Assembly (NCBI GenBank): GCA_035274225.1
Contig: DATEOK010000362.1
Location: 1-19,037 of the forward strand
Length of the DNA stretch: 19,037 bases
Source of the DNA: Dongia_A sp035274225
GTDB lineage: Bacteria; Pseudomonadota; Alphaproteobacteria; Dongiales; Dongiaceae
Direction of reading: 5' to 3'
Shown here: one piece after another, positions 14,183 through 19,037 of the stretch
Numbering within the stretch: the stretch's first letter is position 1
Layout: each line of letters begins with the position of its first letter
Position numbers and translations under genes: made by a program
The notes under the pieces: model-generated
Database searches by the model: none
What the model saw: only the letters and a program-made list of their open reading frames with translations
Told to the model about the DNA's origin: nothing

Positions 14183-14619
14183 TTCTTCGCTTTCTTCTTC
14201 GGCTTGTATCCCTCCGGGATGACGGCGGTGGCGTCGATCTCGACCACCCATTCCGGCCGCGCCAGCGCCTGCACCACCAGGCCGGTCGAGCACGGGAACA
14301 CACCCTTCAGCCACTTGCCCATCGACCGGTACACCGCCTCGCGATAGCGGATGTCGGTCAGATACACCACGATCTTCACGACGTGGCTGAGTTCGCTGCC
14401 CGCCTCATCCAGCAGCATGGCGATGTTGGACATCGCCGTGTCCGCCTGCTTGCCGGCATCGCCGGTATGCAGCGACGCGCGCGTGTCGAGGTCCTGCGCG
14501 ATCTGGCCGCGCAGATAGACGGTGTTGCCCGCCACCACCGCCTGGCACAGATCGTTGTCGAGCTTCTGCTCCGGGTAGGTGTCCTTGGTATTGAATTTGC
14601 GAATGCGTGTATGCGCCAT
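14179..14619 (-). CDS. Rid (YjgF/YER057c/UK114) family protein lacking the canonical arginine
   Basis: A 146-aa protein of the trimeric Rid fold: TVYLRGQIAQDL, GDAGKQADTAMSNIAMLLDE, VVKIVVYLTDIRYREAVYRS and VVEIDATAVIP. In RidA proper, an Arg in a PARS motif before the VEIEAIA strand binds the substrate carboxylate and is needed for imine deaminase activity. Here that stretch reads PCSTGLVVQAL, without Arg, so the protein probably belongs to one of the Rid subfamilies without that activity. The C-terminus is lysine-rich (KPKKKAKK). The start is ATG 14619, one base after the hydroxylase stop; an upstream ATG at 14646 lies inside the hydroxylase gene. It is between the hydroxylase and DUF1028 genes in one operon. 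Confidence 0.9.
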   Translation of the reverse strand: MAHTRIRKFNTKDTYPEQKLDNDLCQAVVAGNTVYLRGQIAQDLDTRASLHTGDAGKQADTAMSNIAMLLDEAGSELSHVVKIVVYLTDIRYREAVYRSMGKWLKGVFPCSTGLVVQALARPEWVVEIDATAVIPEGYKPKKKAKK

Positions 14620-14620
14620 C

Positions 14621-16135
14621 CTATTCCGCTTTCTTCGTTGCTCCATCGAACCACTTGACCACCGCGCTGTCGCCCGGGGCGCGCTTCAGCTTGGCCATCA
14701 CCTTGTCGCTGAGGCCGGCCGACTTGCGCACGAAATCGAGCGATCCATCCCAGTCGAAGTTGCGATAGACCGCCGCGAGATGCGCGAACGGCGCCGATTG
14801 CGCGAACAGCTGGAAGGTCAGGCGATGGCCCGCATAGTCCGAGTTCAGCAGGTCGCGCGCGAAGGCGAGCAGCCGGCGGCGGTCGTCCGCCACCCAGTCC
14901 TCGTTGATGGTGTAGAATTTCTCCAGCCACTTGCCCGCTTCTGGATGATGGAAGGCGGCATAGTCTGGTGTCACGCAGATCTGCCCACCGCACAGCTCGC
15001 GCGCGAGATGCATCATGCGCGGCAGGTTGGTGCAGGCGTGGACGCGGCCGGTATAGAGCAGCGACTGGTTGGGCATCGTGAGGCCGCCCGGGCTCTTCTC
15101 CGCCAGTGCGATCGCCGCGGTCAGGTGCGCGTTGATCCCCTCGCGATAGACCGCGATCTCCGCCAGCTTCTCCTGCACCGCCTGCTGCTTGTCGAGGCCG
15201 GTCTGGCGCACGTTGAACAGCGCCGCACCAATCATCATGTCGGCGAACTTCAGGATGCGCTGCACGAAGGCATAAGCGCTGTAGCGGTGCAGCGTCATGC
15301 GGATGAACATGGCCGCCTTGGTGTGGCGGTAGAACAGCACGGTCTCCCACGGGATCAGCACGTTGTCGAACACCACCAGCGAATCGACTTCGTCGAAGCG
15401 ATTCGCCAAAGGGTAGTCCTCGATTGGACCACGGCCCGCGAAGCCGGTACGGCAGATCATGGAAATGCCGGGCGAGCCGAGATCGACGATGAAGCCGACG
15501 GCGTAATCGCTCAGCTGCGAATCGCCCCAGTTGGCGATGGTCGGCTTGGTGAAGGCCTGGTTGGCGTAGGCCGCCGCGGTCTCGTATTTCGCGCCGCGCA
15601 CGACGATGCCCTTGTCCGTCTCCTTCACCACATGCAGCAGCATGTCGGGATCCTGGTCCTGCGGCCGCTTGGAGCGGTCGCCCTTGGGATCGGTATTGGC
15701 GGAAACGTGGAAGGGATCGTGCTTGATGACCTGGTCGATGTGGCGCGCGATGTTCTCGGAGAATTGCGGGTCGACTTCGTTGAGCACGTCCTGGCCGTCA
15801 TAAAGCGACCACATCTCGCCCACCGTCTCGTCGCCGACGCGGGTGATGACGCCCTTCACATCCTCGAACACCGCGTCGGTCGAGCGGCGCTTGTCCCACC
15901 AGTCCTGCTGGCTGTGCGGCAGCTTGAGGCCGGTCGCGAAGCGCTCGCCGCCCTCCTCGTAGGTCATGACGTCGCGGGTCGCCGCCTCGTGCTGCATGTC
16001 GTAGATGCGGGCGCGAATATCGACCAGCGGCTTGAACATCGGATGCGAGGGCACATCCTTGACCTTCTCGCCGTTGATGTAGACGGCGCGGCCGTCGCGG
16101 ATGCTGTCGAGATACTGCTTGCCGGTGCGGATCAT
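14621..16135 (-). CDS. 4-hydroxyphenylacetate 3-hydroxylase (HpaB) family flavin-dependent monooxygenase
   Basis: A 504-aa oxygenase component of the HpaB family, which uses FADH2 and O2 to hydroxylate an aromatic or heteroaromatic ring. Visible family features are DWWDKRRSTDAVFEDVKGVI (78-97), HDPFHVSANTDPKGDRSK (139-156), the GIVVRGAKYETAAAYANQAF block (176-195), FDNVLIPWETV and the C-terminal TPDYAAFHHPEAGKWLEKFY. The cysteine ligands of the related 4-hydroxybutyryl-CoA dehydratase are not seen, which favours a monooxygenase. No flavin reductase (HpaC) is encoded in this window, so reduced flavin must come from elsewhere. It is the first gene of the operon; ATG 16135 (MIRTGKQYLDSIRDGR) matches the family's usual N-terminus, and the upstream open frame to 16270 does not. 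The substrate is not known. Confidence 0.9.
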   Translation of the reverse strand: MIRTGKQYLDSIRDGRAVYINGEKVKDVPSHPMFKPLVDIRARIYDMQHEAATRDVMTYEEGGERFATGLKLPHSQQDWWDKRRSTDAVFEDVKGVITRVGDETVGEMWSLYDGQDVLNEVDPQFSENIARHIDQVIKHDPFHVSANTDPKGDRSKRPQDQDPDMLLHVVKETDKGIVVRGAKYETAAAYANQAFTKPTIANWGDSQLSDYAVGFIVDLGSPGISMICRTGFAGRGPIEDYPLANRFDEVDSLVVFDNVLIPWETVLFYRHTKAAMFIRMTLHRYSAYAFVQRILKFADMMIGAALFNVRQTGLDKQQAVQEKLAEIAVYREGINAHLTAAIALAEKSPGGLTMPNQSLLYTGRVHACTNLPRMMHLARELCGGQICVTPDYAAFHHPEAGKWLEKFYTINEDWVADDRRRLLAFARDLLNSDYAGHRLTFQLFAQSAPFAHLAAVYRNFDWDGSLDFVRKSAGLSDKVMAKLKRAPGDSAVVKWFDGATKKAE

Positions 16136-16319
16136 GGCGGGCTCTCGCGGTTGACGCTGTCCGGCGGCACGGCGGATCGGCTGGCACGACGCGCGGGACG
16201 GCGGAAATCCCATGCGCCATCGATCCGTTCCCCCCGTGGAACCGATGCAGCCCATGTTCCGCCGAACCAATGCCCAAGTAAAATAGTTCTTTTGGAGCTT
16301 TTGGATCGTATTTTCGGAA
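16136..16319 (-). promoter_or_regulatory. Upstream region of the hydroxylase operon
   Basis: This 184-bp gap lies between the end of the exonuclease gene and the hydroxylase start. Its part nearest the exonuclease (about 16272-16319) is clearly richer in A/T than the surroundings. It carries a direct repeat CTTTTGGA at 16289-16296 and 16298-16305 (9-bp period), and AAAATA (16280-16285) opposite TATTTT (16309-16314). This is the likely promoter and regulator-binding region of the operon. I found no convincing -35/-10 pair. Confidence 0.4.
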
Positions 16320-16859
16320 TCAACGCAGCCGACGGGCCACCGTCATGAACAGCCGGGCCAGGTTCCTGGCATCGGCCAAGGCGTCATGCGGCGGTCCTTC
16401 CCAGTCCAGGCCGAACCGCTGCAGCGCCTCGTCCAGCCCGAGCCGGTAGGTGAGGCCGAGCAGCGCCCGCACCTCAGCCGAGAGATCGTGGAAACCGCCG
16501 AGGAACGGCAGCTCCGCCCCCACCCGCTCACAGCTTTCCCGGATCAGCGCATCGTCGCGGCCCCAGGCGCACCAGTCGCTCTGGCCGAAGGTCTTGCGGA
16601 TGGTGCGCACGACGTCGGGCAGCGGCGGCGACGTCTCCGCCTCTTTGGGCGTGATGCCGGTCAGCGTGCTGCAGAACGGCGAGATCGTGGAGAACTGCGG
16701 CCGCGCCAGGAATTGCTGCTCGCGCCGGATCTTGAGATCATCGGTCTTGAGAGCGACGATGCCGAAGGCGATCACTTCCGCTTGCTCGCCCGCCGGCGGC
16801 TGGCCTTCCCAGCAGGTCAGCTCGACATCGACGAACAGGATGCGATTGTATTTGCTCAT
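16320..16859 (-). CDS. DEDDh-type 3'-5' exonuclease (RNase T/DnaQ superfamily)
   Basis: A 179-aa single-domain nuclease. Motif Exo I is FVDVELTCWEG with Asp11 and Glu13. Exo II is AWGRDDALI with Asp103 (or Asp102), and Exo III is HDALADARN with His158 and Asp163, giving the full metal-binding set. The ELTCWEG form resembles the KapD/ERI1-like branch of exonucleases rather than the polymerase III epsilon subunit. It would remove nucleotides from the 3' end of RNA or DNA in the cytoplasm; the target is not known. ATG 16859 gives the normal short N-terminus; open frame upstream to 17237 is shadow of the divergent hydrolase. It is divergent from that gene with 63 bp between. Confidence 0.9.
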   Translation of the reverse strand: MSKYNRILFVDVELTCWEGQPPAGEQAEVIAFGIVALKTDDLKIRREQQFLARPQFSTISPFCSTLTGITPKEAETSPPLPDVVRTIRKTFGQSDWCAWGRDDALIRESCERVGAELPFLGGFHDLSAEVRALLGLTYRLGLDEALQRFGLDWEGPPHDALADARNLARLFMTVARRLR

Positions 16860-16887
16860 CGCGGCATCAGACCCGCGCCCCGCGCAA

Positions 16888-16916
16888 TTGGCAAGCACAG
16901 CGCAGGCAGCTAGACT
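16888..16916 (+). promoter_or_regulatory. Predicted promoter giving a leaderless mRNA for the MBL-fold gene
   Basis: TTGGCA (16888-16893), a 17-nt spacer, then TAGACT (16911-16916). A start 7 nt after the -10 box falls on the ATG at 16923. No ribosome site is present between -10 and ATG, which fits a leaderless message. The -35 matches 5 of 6 and the -10 4 of 6 consensus bases. Confidence 0.5.
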
Positions 16917-16922
16917 CGCTCC

Positions 16923-17681
16923 ATGCAAATCGCAGCACTGGAAAGCTGGTACAGGATCGAGCGCCTGTCGGACGATGTGACACTGATCTCCGAGCAGTTC
17001 ATCGAGCCGTACTACCGTTGCAACATCTGGCACGTGCGCGGCCGCGATCGTGACCTCTTGATCGATTCCGGCATGGGTGTGGTCAGCCTGCGCAAGCAGG
17101 TTGCGCTGACGGCGGAGCGGCCGTTGCTTGCGGTCGCCAGCCACGCGCATTTCGACCATATCGGCAATCACTTCGAATTCCCCGAACGTGCGATCCACAC
17201 GGACGAAGCCGATATCCTCGCCAACCCGACGCAACATGCGACCGTCGCCGATGTCTACGCGCCGAAGGAGATGTTCCTCGCCTTGCCGCCCGGCGGCTAT
17301 GAGCAGGCCGCCTATCGCATCGAGCCTGCTCCCGCGACGCGGCTATTGAACGAGGGCGACGTCGTCGACCTCGGCGACCGGCATTTCGAGGTGCTGCATC
17401 TGCCCGGCCATTCGCCGGGCTCGATCGGCCTGTGGGAACAAGCGACGGGCATCTTCTTTTCCGGCGATGCGATCTATGACGGACCGCTGTCGGACCAGTG
17501 CTATCACTCCCACGTGCCGACCTATCTCAGCACGATGGAGCGGCTGCGCAAACTGAAGCCGCGCGTCATTCACGGCGGCCATTTCCCCAGCTTCGACGGC
17601 GCGCGCTACACGGCACTGATCGACGACTATGTCGAGGGCAAGCGCCAGACGGGCTGCCCGAGCGACAGCGTCGCAAAATAG
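16923..17681 (+). CDS. Metallo-beta-lactamase-fold hydrolase
   Basis: A 252-aa enzyme with the complete metal site of the superfamily: HAHFDH (74-79), His163 in LPGHSPGSIGLW, Asp182 in FSGDAIYDG and His220 in IHGGHF. There is no signal peptide, so it should act in the cytoplasm. The layout resembles glyoxalase II-like and other small thioester or ester hydrolases rather than true beta-lactamases. The insertion with ALPPGGYEQAAYRIEPAPAT (120-139) and the YHSHVPTYLSTMERL segment may shape the substrate pocket. The substrate is unknown. It is divergent from the exonuclease and convergent with the sigma factor gene, with a C/G-block hairpin in between. Confidence 0.9.
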   Translation: MQIAALESWYRIERLSDDVTLISEQFIEPYYRCNIWHVRGRDRDLLIDSGMGVVSLRKQVALTAERPLLAVASHAHFDHIGNHFEFPERAIHTDEADILANPTQHATVADVYAPKEMFLALPPGGYEQAAYRIEPAPATRLLNEGDVVDLGDRHFEVLHLPGHSPGSIGLWEQATGIFFSGDAIYDGPLSDQCYHSHVPTYLSTMERLRKLKPRVIHGGHFPSFDGARYTALIDDYVEGKRQTGCPSDSVAK

Positions 17682-17692
17682 AGCGCCATCCT

Positions 17693-17713
17693 CCTCCCCC
17701 AACCTGGGGGAGG
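17693..17713. repeat. Single C/G-block hairpin between convergent genes
   Basis: CCTCCCCCA and TGGGGGAGG (9-bp arms) around a 3-nt loop, 12 bp after the hydrolase stop and 18 bp before the sigma factor stop on the other strand. It is a solitary, shorter version of the units at 291-400, 6679-6785 and 13399-13502. It is well placed to stop transcripts from both sides, though without a T-run. Confidence 0.7.
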
Positions 17714-17730
17714 GGAATCTCTGCGTGCAG

Positions 17731-18633
17731 TCACGCGTGCAGCGTCTTCAGCTTGTCCGGATTGCGCACGGCATAAATATTGTGGATCAGGCCGTCCTGG
17801 ATCTCGAACGACAAGGTCTGCGCGACCGTGCCATCCGGCACGACGATCAAGAACCCGGGCAGGCCGTTGATGATCGAAGGCCTGTACTCCGTCCCGTCCG
17901 GGAACGGCACCTTCTTCTGCACGCCCAGCAGGAAGGCAATGACCTTGTCGCTGCCGAGGATCGGATTGAGCGCGGCCCTCACCTTGCCGCCGCCGTCGCT
18001 GATCAGCACCGCGTCCTTGGCCAGCAGCTGAGCCAGCTGCGCGGTGTTGCCGGACCCGGCCGCCGCCAGGAACGCGGCGGCGATGCGCGACTGTTCCTCG
18101 CCGGTGGCATCGAAGCGCGGTTTTCCCGACTCAACATGCTTGCGCGCGCGGTTGGCCAGCTGTCGGACCGCGGCCTCGTCGCGGCGCAGCACCTCGCCCA
18201 CCTGGGCGAAGCTCATCTCGAACACGTCGTGCAGCAGGAAGGCGGCGCGCTCCAGGGGCGACAGCCGCTCCAGCAGCAGCAGGAACGCGACCGACAGATC
18301 CTGCGCCAGCTCCGCCGGATCTTCCGCCGCCTCCGGCTCGATCACCGGCTCGGGCAGCCACGGCCCAACATAGGATTCGCGCTGCGCCCGTGCCGACTTC
18401 AACCGGTCGAGGCACAGCCGGGTGGTTGCCTTGCTGAGCCAGGCGCGCGGGTTTTCGATCCCCGCGCGCGCCTTGGCGCCGATGCGGTGCCAGCGGATAT
18501 AGGCGTCCTGCACAGCATCCTCCGCCTCCGCCATCGAGGACAGCATGCGATAGGCGAGCCCGCGCAGGTAGCCGCGGTGCGGCTCGAACGCAGCTGCCGG
18601 ATCGTCGCGCGTGATCTGGATCGGCTCAGGCAT
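17731..18633 (-). CDS. ECF41-type RNA polymerase sigma factor with C-terminal SnoaL-like domain
   Basis: A 300-aa sigma factor. Region 2 is at about 12-80 (GYLRGLAYRMLSSMAEAEDA, VQDAYIRWHR, PRAWLSKATTRLCLDRLKSA) and region 4 at about 110-168 (LSPLERAAFLLHDVFEMSFA, VLRRDEAAVRQLANRARKHV). The hallmarks of group ECF41 are present: the linker YVGPWLPEP (88-96), the SnoaL-like extension with DGGGKVRA (213-220), and NPDKL (291-295) at the end. In this group the extension replaces a separate anti-sigma factor and tunes activity (established for ECF41). The ATG lies 8 bases inside the preceding gene, a carboxymuconolactone-decarboxylase-like protein, which is the usual ECF41 partner and likely target. 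The signal sensed is unknown. Confidence 0.93.
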   Translation of the reverse strand: MPEPIQITRDDPAAAFEPHRGYLRGLAYRMLSSMAEAEDAVQDAYIRWHRIGAKARAGIENPRAWLSKATTRLCLDRLKSARAQRESYVGPWLPEPVIEPEAAEDPAELAQDLSVAFLLLLERLSPLERAAFLLHDVFEMSFAQVGEVLRRDEAAVRQLANRARKHVESGKPRFDATGEEQSRIAAAFLAAAGSGNTAQLAQLLAKDAVLISDGGGKVRAALNPILGSDKVIAFLLGVQKKVPFPDGTEYRPSIINGLPGFLIVVPDGTVAQTLSFEIQDGLIHNIYAVRNPDKLKTLHA

Positions 18634-19036
18634 AGGCGGTCGTGCTCCGGGTGGGCTTGTGCGCCGCGATCACGTAGCCACCGATGTCTACCGTCACGCA
18701 GGCGTGACCATGGCCGAGCGCGTGTTTCATTGCCGGGAAAGCGCGCGTCGTCACGATGTTGATCGCCAGCGCACCCAGCGCCTTGCGGCCCCAGCGCCGC
18801 ACGACCTCCACGCGCAGGTCGTCGAGCTCCACGCCGCGTGCGATTGCGGCTTTCGCGAAGCGGTAGCCGAGCGAGGCGTCGTCGCTCATGCGCGCGACGT
18901 CGCCCGCGATGACCGCCCGCAGATCGGACTCTGGCACGCCGCTCTTCTCCGCCATGCGCACACTCAACTGCACGCAGGGCCCGCAGTCTTCGCTCATAGC
19001 TGCCACAATCTTCGCAGCATACCAGCCCGCCATCGG
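18626..19036 (-). CDS. Carboxymuconolactone decarboxylase/AhpD-like protein (5' end outside window)
   Basis: The frame runs to the right edge, so the N-terminus is missing; an ATG at 19033 is probably internal because the family normally has more residues before this point. Visible are the helix WYAAKIVAAMSEDCGPCVQL with a CxxC (Cys17 and Cys20 counted from that Met) and the all-helical continuation RMAEKSGVPESDLRAVIAGD. Such proteins act as small thiol peroxidase-type reductases or decarboxylases in the AhpD/CMD superfamily. The His usually found four residues after the second Cys of AhpD is Ser here. It overlaps the ECF41 sigma gene by 8 bases, the typical arrangement in which the sigma factor controls the operon. 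Confidence 0.85.
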   Translation of the reverse strand, partial: PMAGWYAAKIVAAMSEDCGPCVQLSVRMAEKSGVPESDLRAVIAGDVARMSDDASLGYRFAKAAIARGVELDDLRVEVVRRWGRKALGALAINIVTTRAFPAMKHALGHGHACVTVDIGGYVIAAHKPTRSTTAYA

Positions 19037-19037
19037 T

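Noticed and set aside
14621..16135. 4-hydroxybutyryl-CoA dehydratase instead of a monooxygenase
   Set aside because: That enzyme needs Cys/His ligands for a [4Fe-4S] cluster; no matching pair of cysteines is seen near residues 95-105, so the monooxygenase assignment is preferred.
14579..16348. Long plus-strand open frame (589 codons) opposite the hydroxylase
   Set aside because: It has the Arg/His/Val-rich composition typical of antisense shadows in GC-rich genes and no recognisable domain; the opposite frame is a complete HpaB-family protein.

Overview
The window is GC-rich, gene-dense DNA with many 4-base ATGA/GTGA gene overlaps. The families present (FCD-type GntR regulator, Pot-type ABC importer, DUF6134, DUF1028, an ECF41 sigma factor paired with a carboxymuconolactone-decarboxylase-like protein) and the C/G-block palindromic repeats suggest an alphaproteobacterium, perhaps Hyphomicrobiales, Rhodospirillales or a relative. 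I cannot name the genus. No tRNA, rRNA, CRISPR array, transposase or phage gene was seen, so this looks like ordinary chromosome carrying catabolic gene clusters.

Layout. (1) 1-400: the C-terminal end of an ABC-2 type permease (+), then a 110-bp palindromic repeat unit. (2) 402-10275: the main cluster. Eight genes on the minus strand read, in order of transcription, periplasmic binding protein (PotD-like), permease (PotB-like), permease (PotC-like), ATPase (PotA-like), GT1-family glycosyltransferase-like protein, two Cupin_3 proteins and an aldehyde dehydrogenase. Divergent from them are a GntR/FCD regulator with two winged-helix domains and a second GT1-like paralogue, translationally coupled by ATGA. 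The 136-bp divergent spacer holds a good sigma70-like promoter for the binding protein. It also holds two 22-bp inverted repeats of identical geometry (7-8-7), one inside each divergent promoter. (3) 10276-12358: a secreted DUF6134 protein (+), convergent with a cyclopropane-fatty-acid-synthase family methyltransferase (-). (4) 12460-16135: a minus-strand cluster of an HpaB-family flavin-dependent hydroxylase, a Rid-family protein, a DUF1028 Ntn-hydrolase-like protein and a LysR regulator. (5) 16320-17681: a DEDDh exonuclease (-) divergent from a metallo-beta-lactamase-fold hydrolase (+), the latter with a promoter placed to give a leaderless mRNA. (6) 17731-19037: an ECF41-type sigma factor with a C-terminal SnoaL-like domain and an AhpD/CMD-like protein cut by the window edge.

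How the parts may work together. Cluster 2 reads as import of a small, probably cationic organic solute followed by oxidation of an aldehyde, controlled by the GntR protein. The unexpected part is the two GT-B proteins, which align without gaps over their first 400 residues and both lack the N-terminal catalytic histidine of GT1 enzymes. This is the best candidate for an undescribed system here. Cluster 4 looks like a ring- or enamine-processing pathway: hydroxylation, then a Rid protein lacking the usual arginine, then an Ntn-hydrolase-like step. No flavin reductase is encoded in it.

C/G-block palindromic repeats occur at four places, always between genes. Two of them create spurious in-frame N-terminal extensions, on the PotB-like permease and the LysR regulator, which I trimmed.
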